Positions 1-8,006 of a stretch of 64,000 bases of DNA are shown one piece after another. Position numbers and translations under genes: made by a program. The notes under the pieces were generated by a model. It saw only the letters and a list, made by a program, of their open reading frames with translations, did not search any database and was not told the origin of the DNA. The stretch's first letter is position 1. Each line of letters starts with the position of its first letter. The stretch is from Salisediminibacterium halotolerans (GTDB lineage: Bacteria; Bacillota; Bacilli; Bacillales; Salisediminibacteriaceae). Where the stretch lies: positions 1 to 64,000 of the forward strand of contig NZ_RKQQ01000006.1 of assembly GCF_003814815.1 (NCBI RefSeq), given 5' to 3'.

Positions 1-17
1 TAGGGGTCACCATATAT

Positions 18-93
18 GGAGGATTAGCTCAGTTGGGAGAGCATCTGCCTTACAAGCAGGGGGTCGGCGGTTCGAGCCCGTCATCCTCCACCA
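18..93 (+). tRNA. tRNA-Val (TAC)
   Basis: Full cloverleaf: acceptor GGAGGAT pairs with ATCCTCC, the anticodon loop CTTACAA gives TAC, the T arm is GGTTCGAGCC, and CCA is encoded. First of thirteen co-oriented tRNA genes; the cluster may begin upstream of the window. Confidence 0.96.
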
Positions 94-160
94 TTTTCTT
101 AACGGAAGAGACAGTCTTGAAAACAAGGCTGGGAGCACAGCACAAAATCATTATTATTGC

Positions 161-237
<77 letters not shown>

Positions 238-254
238 TTTATTTTTTCTACATA

Positions 255-330
255 GGTCCCGTGGTGTAGCGGTTAACATGCCTGCCTGTCACGCAGGAGA
301 TCGCGGGTTCGATTCCCGTCGGGACCGCCA
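255..330 (+). tRNA. tRNA-Asp (GTC)
   Basis: Acceptor GGTCCCG pairs with CGGGACC, discriminator G, encoded CCA; the anticodon loop CTGTCAC reads GTC. Confidence 0.96.
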
Positions 331-341
331 TTTTACATAAC

Positions 342-417
<76 letters not shown>

Positions 418-421
418 CTTT

Positions 422-497
<76 letters not shown>

Positions 498-552
498 TTT
501 CTTGTCTTGACTGAAGAGAAAAGTTTTTGTAATATTAAAGTTGTTGTTAGAT

Positions 553-638
553 GGAGGGGTAGCGAAGCTGGCCAAACGCGGCGGACTGTAAATCCGCTCT
601 CTCAGAGTTCGGGGGTTCGAATCCCTCCCCCTCCACCA
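553..638 (+). tRNA. tRNA-Tyr (GTA)
   Basis: 86-nt class II tRNA with a long variable arm; acceptor GGAGGGG pairs with CCCCTCC, the anticodon is GTA, and CCA is encoded. Confidence 0.95.
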
Positions 639-660
639 TGTTTCATTAAGCTATCGGCAT

Positions 661-734
661 AGGGGCATAGTTTAATGGCAAAACAGAGGTCTCCAAAACC
701 TCCGATGTGGGTTCGATTCCTACTGCCCCTGCCA
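661..734 (+). tRNA. tRNA-Trp (CCA)
   Basis: Acceptor AGGGGCA pairs with TGCCCCT, discriminator G; the anticodon loop CTCCAAA reads CCA; the 3' CCA is encoded. Confidence 0.95.
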
Positions 735-747
735 ATAAAAAGCATAT

Positions 748-824
748 GGCGGCTGTGGCGAAGTGGTTAACGCACCGGATTGTGATTCCGGCATGCATGG
801 GTTCAAACCCCATCAGTCGCCCCA
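748..824 (+). tRNA. tRNA-His (GTG)
   Basis: The anticodon loop TTGTGAT reads GTG. An extra 5' G (position -1) at 748 faces discriminator C at 821, the histidine tRNA signature. CCA is encoded. Confidence 0.95.
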
Positions 825-835
825 TAAGTATATTT

Positions 836-910
836 AGGGCTATAGCCAAGCGGTAAGGCATCGGATTTTGATTCCGTGATTCGCAGGTTCGAATCCTGCT
901 AGCCCTGCCA
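836..910 (+). tRNA. tRNA-Gln (TTG)
   Basis: Acceptor AGGGCTA pairs with TAGCCCT; the anticodon loop TTTTGAT reads TTG; CCA is encoded. Confidence 0.95.
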
Positions 911-917
911 TTTATAT

Positions 918-992
918 GCGGAAATAGCTCAGCGGTAGAGCACCACCTTGCCAAGGTGGGGGTCGCGGGTTCGAATCCCGTTTTCCGCTCCA
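918..992 (+). tRNA. tRNA-Gly (GCC)
   Basis: Acceptor GCGGAAA pairs with TTTCCGC; the anticodon loop TTGCCAA reads GCC; CCA is encoded. Confidence 0.95.
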
Positions 993-997
993 TATAT

Positions 998-1072
<75 letters not shown>

Positions 1073-1089
1073 CATTTAACTCAACCCAT

Positions 1090-1179
1090 GCCGGGGTGGT
1101 GGAATTGGTAGACACACAGGACTTAAAATCCTGCGGTCATTGTATGACCGTGCCGGTTCGAGTCCGGCCCTCGGTACCA
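1090..1179 (+). tRNA. tRNA-Leu (TAA)
   Basis: Class II tRNA with a long variable arm; acceptor starts GCCGGGG and the 3' end is CCTCGGT-A-CCA; the anticodon loop CTTAAAA reads TAA. Confidence 0.94.
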
Positions 1180-1202
1180 ACTTAACTTCAGCAAGACCAT
1201 AT

Positions 1203-1271
<69 letters not shown>

Positions 1272-1288
<17 letters not shown>

Positions 1289-1406
1289 TTACCTTAAGAT
1301 ACGTTAAGATAAAAAACGTGTTATACCTTTGAAACACTGTCATGACAGTGTTTCTTTTTTTTGCTCTTTTTTGAGAATGCGATAGAAAACGATAGAAAAC
1401 GATACG
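1272..1406 (+). repeat. Left attachment repeat (attL), 135 bp
   Basis: Identical by eye to 37839-37973, with a constant offset of 36567. It includes the last 17 nt of tRNA-Leu(CAA), the terminator palindrome, and a short tandem array of CGATAGAAAA at its end. Flanks diverge on both sides: G versus C before it, TTATT versus ACTTT after it. Confidence 0.93.
1331..1362 (+). terminator. Rho-independent terminator of the tRNA cluster
   Basis: A 24-nt perfect palindrome (1331-1354, centred on TCATGA) followed by eight T residues. It lies 42 nt past the last tRNA and is copied within the right attachment repeat at 37898-37929. Confidence 0.85.
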
Positions 1407-1409
1407 TTA

Positions 1410-1427
1410 TTACACAAAAATTACACA
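1410..1427 (+). promoter_or_regulatory. Candidate integrase arm-type site, left
   Basis: The 18-mer TTACACAAAAATTACACA recurs exactly at 37773-37790. Related TTACACA motifs lie at 1598 and 1610 on the left and at 37977 and 37988 on the right. Repeats clustered near both attachment repeats resemble arm-type sites of Tn916/lambda-class integrases; assignment to this integrase is inference. Confidence 0.45.
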
Positions 1428-1621
1428 TAGAAGCGCTAAATAATTAATCAATTTACAATTGAATGGTGATGATAGATAGAAAGAAATTGATTTAGAAAAA
1501 CTGTGTTAAATCGCTTTTCAAGAAGTTTTTTCTACTGTTTAATCCAAAGCTCGCTTTCTAAGCTTTAAAAAATGAGCATGGCATATAACGCAAGACTTTA
1601 CACATCACATTACACAAAAGA

Positions 1622-2731
1622 TTACTCAAGCATGCTTTCAAAAAAAGCAACGGTTCGATCTTCATCTTCTTTTCTCAATTCCTTGATCACGTGCGTGTAC
1701 TCTTTCAATGTTGTTTCAATATCGGCATGTCCTAAACGTTCACTGACAAAATTAATTGATGCTTTGTTATAAAGAGCGATGCTGGCATGTGTGTGACGTA
1801 ACCCGTGAAAAGCAATGGGCTGAATATCAATCTCGATGAGTATCTTGCGCAGCAGTTTGTTTACGCCTGTGTTACTTAACACTTTGTATTGCGACGTTGG
1901 ACTGTAAAAGACGAGATTGTGTTCGTTCCAAGGCATCGCTGGCTTGATGACTTGAAAATAAGACATGATCTTGTTGTCCATTTTGATTGATCGGATTGAC
2001 TGTACATTCTTGGTCTTTCCAAAAGCCGTAGGATTACGTTTCATATAGCCCCATGTCTTGTTCACCGTGATCGTATTATGATCAAAGTCGAGATCATCCC
2101 ACGTTAATCCGACGATTTCAGCAAACCGCATACCGGAATTGAGTGCCATTAAAATAAGCGCATGGCTCAAGCTCTCATCAATGTGTTCCCAAAGGTATTG
2201 CGTTAGCTTCTGACTGTCTTGCAGGCTTAAGTGTTTTTCCTGCGAGGTCTTTGCTTCAACGGTCCACGTTAACGTTGCTTTACGAGTGAAATCGAACGAG
2301 ATGATTTTATCCTCGATCGCATCTTTTAAGCACGAACGAATATGACCATTCACTTTCTCAACAGTTTCTTTTGCGCGTGTAGCACCAAATTGATTCAAAA
2401 ACTGTTGATAATCCTGGCGGGAGATTTTTTGAATCGGCTGACCTTCAAAATACTCTTTAATCGCCTTAGATGTGTAATGGTAATGACGTTTGGTCGCCGG
2501 CAGGATGTTTGCTTTGTAAAGCTCGACCCATTGATCAAAATACTCATCAAACGGGATTGGATCTAAATGAGGCAACGTGCCCCTGTTACGCTGTGATTCA
2601 ATTTCCGCTGCGGCGATGCGTGCTTCTTGTTTTGTGCGAAAGCCTCCTTTTCTAATTGGTTTTGGTAACCCGTTGACATAACGGCTCACCGTATATTCAT
2701 ATTTTCCACCTCGTTTTTGAATACTTGCCAT
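1622..2731 (-). CDS. int: Tyrosine recombinase / site-specific integrase
   Basis: Tyrosine recombinase that would integrate and excise the island at tRNA-Leu. From the chosen start (369 aa), an N-terminal AP2-like arm-binding region (about 1-55) precedes a SAM-like core-binding region (about 60-165) and the catalytic domain. Visible catalytic residues are Arg202 (NSGMRFAE), His309 and Arg312 (HGLRHT), His335 (LGHAD) and Tyr345 (KEYTHV), so the active site looks complete. The ATG at 2731 is preferred over the upstream ATG at 2749 because AAAGGTGG lies 6 nt before it. The 3' end faces attL, the usual position for an element integrase. Confidence 0.93.
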   Translation of the reverse strand: MASIQKRGGKYEYTVSRYVNGLPKPIRKGGFRTKQEARIAAAEIESQRNRGTLPHLDPIPFDEYFDQWVELYKANILPATKRHYHYTSKAIKEYFEGQPIQKISRQDYQQFLNQFGATRAKETVEKVNGHIRSCLKDAIEDKIISFDFTRKATLTWTVEAKTSQEKHLSLQDSQKLTQYLWEHIDESLSHALILMALNSGMRFAEIVGLTWDDLDFDHNTITVNKTWGYMKRNPTAFGKTKNVQSIRSIKMDNKIMSYFQVIKPAMPWNEHNLVFYSPTSQYKVLSNTGVNKLLRKILIEIDIQPIAFHGLRHTHASIALYNKASINFVSERLGHADIETTLKEYTHVIKELRKEDEDRTVAFFESMLE

Positions 2732-2831
2732 TGTTGAACCACCTTTCATGACAATGGAAGGTGGCCTAGGGTCACCTTCATCATATCGAGTTATTTTTTA
2801 TTTGTATAGTGGATGGGTTGGATCGGGTGCT

Positions 2832-3155
2832 TTACTTTGTGAAGATCTCCTCGAAATGTTCGTCTAGAAAAGCTGCCATTTTTTTCGCATGGAATGACCA
2901 AGTTTGCCCGCTCTTTGTCGGATAGTAGACAAAACCGCCATGTTCAACATCCAAGATGCTACGGAACTTCTCTTTATAAAGGATATGTTGCTTAATCCAT
3001 TCATTCTTCTTGTTGATCTGCGTTTCTAAGTCTTTCATTGACCAGTAGACACCTAATAAGTCTTGTGACTTCAAATCGTCGTACTCCGCTTTGGTGATCA
3101 TAACGGAATCTTCTGGAATAGGAATCGTCATGTTCACTGAAAAATGTTGTCTCAT
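2832..3155 (-). CDS. DUF771-like phage/plasmid protein, possible excision factor
   Basis: 107-aa protein read in the same direction as int and just upstream of it. The pattern of a proline-rich start, VMITKAEYDDL, SMKDLE, a central tryptophan/lysine stretch and a C-terminal W-F-KM-FL run resembles the DUF771 family of phage and integrative-element proteins. That is recall, not a search. A small gene next to an integrase could encode a recombination directionality factor, which is speculative. The start has a good site, GAGGGAG, 6 nt before ATG. A short imperfect palindrome (2756-2779) lies between this gene and int. Confidence 0.6.
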   Translation of the reverse strand: MRQHFSVNMTIPIPEDSVMITKAEYDDLKSQDLLGVYWSMKDLETQINKKNEWIKQHILYKEKFRSILDVEHGGFVYYPTKSGQTWSFHAKKMAAFLDEHFEEIFTK

Positions 3156-3305
3156 GATAGCTCCCTCGTTTCGAAATAGATTTGTTACCTAGGGAGCAAT
3201 CGAGAGAAGAAAATGAGCTTTAAAAAAATAACAATTGAAATGCGACAAATTGGCGCAGTTTTATTCTCTCGTTTGTTTTCTGGATAGAACGTATTTTAAG
3301 GAAGG

Positions 3306-4211
3306 GTGAGGGACATGTTATTTCACTTGTTAAATCAAGAGATGCATGATTACGAGCGTTTCATGAATGTGTTGTTTGACTTGGGGTTTGCGACAAAAGA
3401 TCAGCTGAATGCGATCCTGGAGTGGCAGGAATCTCCTTATAAGTTGGGGAATGAGTTGAAGAAATTACGCAAGCTGGAGAAAAACGTGAATAAACGATAC
3501 ATTCAAACTTTTCAGCTGCCTGCAAAAGCGAAGCACCGTTCTCCGGTTGCCTATACTTTAACGAAACAGGGGATACAATATATTTGTCAGTATCGAGGCA
3601 TTCAAAATGAGAAGTTGAAACCGGCGAAAGAGGGACAGTGGAAACATTACTTGGGGATCGCAGAAATCATCGCAACCATCAAAGATTCGCGATTAAATGA
3701 AGCAGCTGTGGAATTTTCGAGTGAGTATATGACAGCAAGACAAATACAGCATATTGTCAATCTGTACGATACGAAAAAGGACCGTAAACCATATGAGTTC
3801 ATCAAACACTTCAAACCGGATGCCTTGATGAAAATAGGTGGACAGGAATTCTTTCTTGAATACGACACGGGAACGGAAAATATGCAAAAGATCGAAGCGA
3901 AGATGCTGCTTATCTTGGATACGCTGTTTTATAAAAACGGGGAAAAACGTGGGTATATTAAAGAGTTGAACAAACCGTTTGTCTGGGTAACGACGTCATC
4001 GGTACGCGCGAAAAACCTTGGGGTAGTCTGGGGGCGTGTGCAACAGCTTGATAAGTATCGCAAACTGTTAAATAATATGGCTTCACAACATATCGCTTTA
4101 CCGACGATGACTTTTCTTACTGATGATCAGGTTGTTGCTGCATTGGAGAAAAAGGTTTTGGGGAGAGAAGCTCCACCGAAATTACGGAGAAATAGAAGTG
4201 TAAATGAATAA
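3306..4211 (+). CDS. Replication-relaxation family protein
   Basis: 301-aa protein likely involved in plasmid-type replication or mobilisation. An N-terminal winged-helix-like part (about 1-100) contains an aromatic YTLTKQGIQYI element. A nuclease-like core follows with the family hallmark FKPDALMKIGGQEFFLEYD (about 167-185) and an E-K pair downstream. These features match the replic_Relax family of Gram-positive plasmids and conjugative elements. It is transcribed divergently from int and the DUF771-like gene. GTG at 3306 and ATG at 3315 are both possible starts, with AAGGAAGGG in front. No other partition or relaxase gene is adjacent. Confidence 0.8.
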   Translation: MRDMLFHLLNQEMHDYERFMNVLFDLGFATKDQLNAILEWQESPYKLGNELKKLRKLEKNVNKRYIQTFQLPAKAKHRSPVAYTLTKQGIQYICQYRGIQNEKLKPAKEGQWKHYLGIAEIIATIKDSRLNEAAVEFSSEYMTARQIQHIVNLYDTKKDRKPYEFIKHFKPDALMKIGGQEFFLEYDTGTENMQKIEAKMLLILDTLFYKNGEKRGYIKELNKPFVWVTTSSVRAKNLGVVWGRVQQLDKYRKLLNNMASQHIALPTMTFLTDDQVVAALEKKVLGREAPPKLRRNRSVNE

Positions 4212-4379
4212 AGAAATATTTTGTAGAGAAGAGTCTAGCGTAGAAAAATTCAGGACTTGGTTTATTTGCCAAGGAAAAAGCCAACTTTCAGAGAGTGAAT
4301 GCAAAGTATCTTTAAAGTTGTTTCATAGTATGTTGATAGTAAGGTCTTGGTGAGGGCGAAGAAGCATCCAATGCACAAA

Positions 4380-4454
4380 AAAATTAATCGATTAGGAAAG
4401 GGATTTCCAGTTATTGAAACGTATGATATTCTTAGATTATTTGATGGCTCGTAA
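4380..4454 (+). pseudogene. C-terminal relic of an IS1595-family transposase
   Basis: The reading frame ending at TAA 4452-4454 encodes GKGFPVIETYDILRLFDGS. This matches the last residues of the intact transposase at 5401-6444, which ends with NLIPNIETYDTLRLSKF. Nothing else of that gene remains here, so it is a scar of an older related insertion. Confidence 0.6.
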
Positions 4455-4503
4455 GAATGTCGCGTTATAGCTGTAACTAAACTTATGTTCTTTGGGGGAG
4501 TTT

Positions 4504-5037
4504 ATGAAACAATTATTTATTTCATCAATGCTTATTTTTATTTTTGTTGCCGGATGTTCCAATGATAACAACGAGTCCAATGCGTCCTATGATGGTGAGC
4601 ACCTGGACATTGGATTATTCGGAGATACTCCTGGAGACGTATCAAACGAAAAAGTAACTTTTCATTCGACAGACGATTTGGAAAATCTGTTTCAACAAGA
4701 CTATGAGGCCTTTTTTGTAACAGACCAATATTTCGAAGAATTTTCAACTGAGGAATGGGCTCCATTCATCGAAGAATTAGACGTTCCTGTTTTCTTTCTA
4801 AATTTAGATGAACCGACATTTATTTTCACAGAAGAAAATTATGAATATGGTGACCATGACTTTGAAAGTTCAACACACGCCGAGGGAATTGTTGTAGGGG
4901 ATGACGGAGAAACTGCATTATCATGGGGATATGGAGATGGTGCTCGACTGGATACTACAAATCCGAGGGACATACCAAACTGGGTTTTTGATTCCATTTA
5001 TAAAGACATCGAAGAGTACAAAAAGTCCAGGAGTTAG
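4504..5037 (+). CDS. Acidic lipoprotein, unknown function
   Basis: 177-aa predicted lipoprotein. A hydrophobic signal peptide with lipobox VAGC puts the acylated cysteine near residue 18. The mature part is strongly acidic (many D and E) and contains no recognised domain, suggesting an exposed protein of a salt-adapted cell. The ATG at 4504 is chosen because GGGGGAG sits 5 nt upstream; an in-frame TTG at 4492 would overlap that ribosome site. A strong terminator follows (5106-5126), so it appears monocistronic. It shares acidity and lipobox, but no obvious sequence, with the lipoproteins at 16.6, 17.3 and 33.8 kb. Confidence 0.75.
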   Translation: MKQLFISSMLIFIFVAGCSNDNNESNASYDGEHLDIGLFGDTPGDVSNEKVTFHSTDDLENLFQQDYEAFFVTDQYFEEFSTEEWAPFIEELDVPVFFLNLDEPTFIFTEENYEYGDHDFESSTHAEGIVVGDDGETALSWGYGDGARLDTTNPRDIPNWVFDSIYKDIEEYKKSRS

Positions 5038-5105
5038 TTAAGTTTGTGGTATGTTTATGCCACAATAGGTGCGTTAGTTGAACAAAATAGAACAAAACTA
5101 AAAGC

Positions 5106-5126
5106 AGAGTTTCGACTCTTTTTTTT
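5106..5126 (+). terminator. Terminator after the 4504 lipoprotein gene
   Basis: Stem AGAGT-TTCG-ACTCT with an ultrastable TTCG loop, followed by a run of T. A second terminator-like hairpin (GGTGGGT-TTG-ACCCAGCC then six T) lies at about 5262-5286. The 5130-5260 stretch between them shows no gene. Confidence 0.75.
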
Positions 5127-5400
5127 ATTTAGTCATTCGATCATATGCTAGAAAAATCATCAATATATAGTTATCTTAAAAGCATAAATCCTAGGTTAAT
5201 CATATGATTGAAAAACGTTGTCGTGATAAGGATTTCGTAGGATTTGAGATGGCAAAACGTAGGGTGGGTTTGACCCAGCCTTTTTTAGCAAATGATCAAA
5301 TCATTTAAAGTTAAGGCTCTGTTAAAGGTTGTTGTTGATATTTGCTTAAAACGAACAAATGTTCTGTAATGGAGTCCTCAAACAAAAGCAGGTGACGACT

Positions 5401-6444
5401 GTGAGAACAACCGATATCCTTAAAGCTATTCAAAAACTTAATCCAGCGGAAAAACATCGGTTACGAGAATATTTAATCGATGCTCTTACTGCGTCATCGT
5501 CAACAGGAACGGTACTGGAAGAAATCTCGGAAAGAAAGCATAAGGATGGTTATCGTTGTCCTGATTGCGAGTCAGAACATATTGTGCGGTTTGGAAAATA
5601 CCCTATTATCGCGGATGGTGAAGAAGTGAAGAAGCAACGATACCGTTGTAAGGCTTGTCGAAGGACGTTCACCGACCTCACCAATACGGCATTATATCGA
5701 ACCCGTCATCTTAATCGTTGGATGAAGTTTATTGAATGTATGATAGAAGGTTATTCGCTTCGTAAATCGGCGGAGTTGATTGGAGGCGTTACTCACGTCA
5801 CATTATTTTATTGGCGTCATAAGCTCCTCGCGGCATTAAAACAAATGGAAATCTCAAAATTCCAAGGTATCGTTGAAATGGACGAGACCTATTTTCTGTA
5901 CTCTGAAAAAGGACAAAGAAAGATTAAAAATAGAAAGTCTCGCAAACGGGGCGGTTCCGCAAAGAAACGCGGCATAAGCAATGAACAGGTATGTGTCCTG
6001 GTTGCGAGAGACCGTGATAAGGTGACTTTCTCCCAAACTTTAGGAATGGGACGATTAACAAAAGAGCAATTAGATAAAGCCATAGGGCATAAACTTTCCA
6101 ACGAGAATGTGTTATGTACCGATGCTTGGGGTGCCTTTAAAACCTATGCCACTGAAAAGAACATATCCATTTATCAGTTCAAGTCTGATGGTAAAATTCG
6201 TACAAAGGGGCTTTATCACATCCCAAACGTCAACAACTACCACCGACGACTGAAAGGATGGATACAACGCTTTAACGGTGTCGCTACCAAGTATCTGAAC
6301 AATTATCTTGCGTGGTTTCAAGTATTAGAGAGCTCCCACCATCAGCGAAACGAAGTTACAATGAAAGATATGATAATTAAAGGGAATTTAATTCCAAATA
6401 TAGAAACATATGATACACTTAGATTATCTAAATTTACTGTATAA
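5401..6444 (+). CDS. IS1595-family (ISXO2-like) transposase
   Basis: DDE-class transposase. Numbered from GTG 5401 (347 aa), a zinc ribbon (CPDC near 40 and CKAC near 74) is followed by a helix-turn-helix-like region (about 100-135). The ISXO2 catalytic core shows Asp161 (EMDETYF), Asp241 (TDAWG), Asn292 and Lys297. The DDN-K form is known in parts of the IS1595 family, so the enzyme looks complete. An upstream ATG at 5359 would add 14 residues; GTG 5401 is preferred because CAGGTGA precedes it and ISXO2 proteins usually begin close to this helix. Confidence 0.9.
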   Translation: MRTTDILKAIQKLNPAEKHRLREYLIDALTASSSTGTVLEEISERKHKDGYRCPDCESEHIVRFGKYPIIADGEEVKKQRYRCKACRRTFTDLTNTALYRTRHLNRWMKFIECMIEGYSLRKSAELIGGVTHVTLFYWRHKLLAALKQMEISKFQGIVEMDETYFLYSEKGQRKIKNRKSRKRGGSAKKRGISNEQVCVLVARDRDKVTFSQTLGMGRLTKEQLDKAIGHKLSNENVLCTDAWGAFKTYATEKNISIYQFKSDGKIRTKGLYHIPNVNNYHRRLKGWIQRFNGVATKYLNNYLAWFQVLESSHHQRNEVTMKDMIIKGNLIPNIETYDTLRLSKFTV

Positions 6445-6453
6445 AGGCTGTTT

Positions 6454-6488
6454 CTTTATTCAACTAACGGGGAGTTTAGTTCAATAAG
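6454..6488 (+). repeat. Hairpin between transposase and passenger gene
   Basis: Imperfect stem built from ATTCAACTAA and TTAGTTCAAT around a CGGGGAGT loop. It is the sister of the hairpin at 6721-6754, so the passenger gene is bracketed by the pair. Confidence 0.55.
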
Positions 6489-6536
6489 ATGATTATGTTC
6501 TATGCTAACGATGATTTGTTAATGAGGAGGATGATT

Positions 6537-6692
6537 ATGGATAAGGTACTTGGTACGTTTAAGAATATGTTCTTAGACTTGTTCTCTATGGGTAAAGGTT
6601 TTTTCTATGGATTTGTAATGGTGGGGTTATTTATTGTAATTTGTGGTGCTTTAGTATATGGATTTTTGTCTCTTAAAAGTTTCATATTCTAA
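6537..6692 (+). CDS. Small membrane protein, IS passenger gene
   Basis: 51-aa protein starting MDKVLGTFKNMF with one long hydrophobic segment (about residues 20-45) and a short polar tail; probably a single-pass membrane peptide. The start is set by GAGGAGG 6 nt upstream. It lies inside the IS1595 element, after the transposase and between two related hairpins. Some IS1595-family elements are known to carry accessory genes. Function unknown; a small toxin or membrane-stress peptide is possible but unsupported. Confidence 0.6.
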   Translation: MDKVLGTFKNMFLDLFSMGKGFFYGFVMVGLFIVICGALVYGFLSLKSFIF

Positions 6693-6720
6693 TTAAGTTA
6701 AACTTCAAATCTAAACGTTC

Positions 6721-6754
6721 CTTCTTCAACAAACGGGAGCGTTAGTTGAAGAAG
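6721..6754 (+). repeat. Strong hairpin after the passenger gene
   Basis: Ten-base stem CTTCTTCAAC / GTTGAAGAAG, an A-A mismatch, then AACG/CGTT around a GGAG loop. There is no T run, so it is not a simple terminator. Its AACGGGAG core is shared with the hairpin at 6454-6488, and a half-site (GCGTTAGTTGAA) occurs at 5071 just outside the IS. Confidence 0.6.
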
Positions 6755-6765
6755 ACAATTATACC

Positions 6766-6802
6766 AAACGGCACTTCCAGTTTTATGGGAGTGCCGTTTT
6801 TT
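6766..6802 (+). terminator. Terminator inside the IS, right end
   Basis: Stem AACGGCACT-TCC with GG-GAGTGCCGTT and six T after it, just before the right inverted repeat. It would end transposase and passenger transcription. Confidence 0.8.
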
Positions 6803-6846
6803 ATATAAATATCAACCTTGAATTTTAACAGAGCCAAAGTTAAAAG

Positions 6847-6874
6847 AGCCCGTCCACTAGTTCATGGACGGGCT
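6847..6874 (-). terminator. Hairpin downstream of the toxin-antitoxin pair
   Basis: Perfect 10-bp stem AGCCCGTCCA / TGGACGGGCT. On the minus strand it is followed by CTTTTAACTTT and could terminate the higBA-like operon. Weaker relatives occur at 7981-8008 and 38506-38534. Confidence 0.55.
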
Positions 6875-6879
6875 AAGGT

Positions 6880-6935
6880 GTGTCATTAGTGTTTTTCCGC
6901 ATAAGATGGTCATTCAAGAATCACAAGAGGTTATA
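6880..6935 (-). pseudogene. 3' relic of a paralogue of the 8007-8216 membrane-protein gene
   Basis: The minus strand reads FLNDHLMRKNTND, almost the same as FMNDYLMRKNTND at the end of the gene at 8007-8216. A TGA replaces the tryptophan codon just before it. The adjacent hairpin is shared too, showing that a gene-plus-hairpin unit was duplicated and decayed. Confidence 0.6.
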
Positions 6936-6948
6936 CTCTGTGTTGTTA

Positions 6949-7239
6949 TTATAACGATACTTTATCATTTGTATCAGTTAGATGATCTCCAATTGAAAAG
7001 GTGGTGTGCAGTACGTTAGCAATCGCTAATAACGTCGATACTTGAGGAACAGTGATGCCAGATTCAATCCGACCGATCGTCGATTTTGGTTTTCCGATAG
7101 CATCCGCGAGTGCTTGCTGTGATAACCCATGTTGCTGACGCTTGGTTTTGATGGTTGCTGCCAGCGCTGCTTCTTGCTTTAACCGATCAATATGAGCTTT
7201 TCCTGCAGCCTGTTCGTAATTATTGAATCCATTACTCAT
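6949..7239 (-). CDS. XRE-family antitoxin, HigA-like
   Basis: 96-aa DNA-binding protein. A helix-turn-helix occupies about residues 30-85, with LSQQALADAIGKPKSTIGRIESG as its recognition core (helices 2 and 3). It is the second gene of a two-gene operon 17 nt behind a RelE/HigB-like toxin. HigA antitoxins neutralise the partner and repress their own operon. Toxin-first order is characteristic of higBA systems. A GGAGGAG site precedes the ATG. Pairing is inferred from position and family. Confidence 0.82.
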   Translation of the reverse strand: MSNGFNNYEQAAGKAHIDRLKQEAALAATIKTKRQQHGLSQQALADAIGKPKSTIGRIESGITVPQVSTLLAIANVLHTTFSIGDHLTDTNDKVSL

Positions 7240-7256
7240 TAAAATCTCCTCCTTGC

Positions 7257-7676
7257 TTATCGATCGCAGTAATCTTGATAACTTTCTTCCGCTGGTATAA
7301 TGTCTCGCCGCCGGATCGCCCCGTTGTAGGTTTTATTAAAATGGTGCAGTAATAACACCGTTTGATCCTCATGAATCACAAATAACAACCGGTGATTGTC
7401 TTTTTTTGCTCCATTAATTCCCCAGCGATATAGTTCTTCGAGCTCTGTATGTCGATATACACGTTTAATCGAAGGTGGCACGACATCTCTACTTGATAAG
7501 TCCTTTTCTGGTGGATATGGATTATACTCAAGAATGGTTTTTTGTCGAATATATTGATCGGCTGTTTTGCCCCAAGGACCTTGGCGGCCTCGTTGCTGCC
7601 ATTCTTGTGCGGCAGTATTCAAAAGCCAGTCTTCGAAAGAGGGGACGTTTCCTAATGTGTGTATGGTGTATGCCAT
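7257..7676 (-). CDS. RelE/HigB-like (Gp49-type) toxin
   Basis: 139-aa protein from the ATG at 7676. The C-terminal half has the Gp49/HigB pattern: HRLLFVIHEDQTVLLLHHF, then a basic stretch with RRRDIIPAEE and a DYCDR end. These proteins are ribosome-dependent mRNA interferases, held inactive by the antitoxin encoded downstream. The N-terminal about 60 residues are longer than in minimal HigB. An in-frame TTG at 7691 would add five residues; neither start has a strong ribosome site, which would keep toxin yield low. Confidence 0.75.
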   Translation of the reverse strand: MAYTIHTLGNVPSFEDWLLNTAAQEWQQRGRQGPWGKTADQYIRQKTILEYNPYPPEKDLSSRDVVPPSIKRVYRHTELEELYRWGINGAKKDNHRLLFVIHEDQTVLLLHHFNKTYNGAIRRRDIIPAEESYQDYCDR

Positions 7677-7691
7677 TGTTGGTTCATCCAA

Positions 7692-8006
7692 TCCGATATT
7701 TTATATTTCTATGATAGCATGAAAGCTATCAGATGTGAAAGAGTAACGGTTACAGTATTTTTTGCTGGTGTTCGAATAAATGAATCAAGGAGGGAAGATC
7801 TTATACGTGCATAGATTATTATCAATAGACTGTGATTATTAGTGGATTGAACAGATAGTTATTCGTCTTTAACTAAAGGATTTTCGTAGTATTGGAAACG
7901 GCCAAACATATGATGGAGGTTGGCCGAGTGCTCTGATAGAAAATTTTTAGAACATTCATAGTAAGACTATAACTTTAAGAGAGCCCTAAACTTGTTCATG
8001 GATACG
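7692..8006. other. Intergenic, 315 bp
   Basis: AT-rich, with no credible coding frame. It holds the upstream region of the toxin-antitoxin pair on the left. On the right, a degenerate hairpin (7981-8008) lies downstream of the next minus-strand gene. Confidence 0.5.

Larger units (their letters stand above)
5315..6835 (+). mobile_element. Intact IS1595-family insertion sequence with passenger gene
   Basis: A 1521-bp element. Terminal inverted repeats begin GGCTCTGTTAAA at 5315 and end with TTTAACAGAGCC at 6835, with further partial pairing around GTTGATAT. It is flanked by an exact 8-bp target duplication AAAGTTAA at 5307-5314 and 6836-6843. An 8-bp duplication is characteristic of IS1595-type elements. 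Inside are the transposase, a small membrane-protein gene, two related hairpins and a terminator. Intact ends and duplication suggest recent insertion. Confidence 0.9.

Noticed and set aside
1380-1406. Short tandem CGATAGAAAA units as a possible CRISPR or iteron array
   Set aside because: Only two and a half direct units without spacers; part of the attachment repeat.
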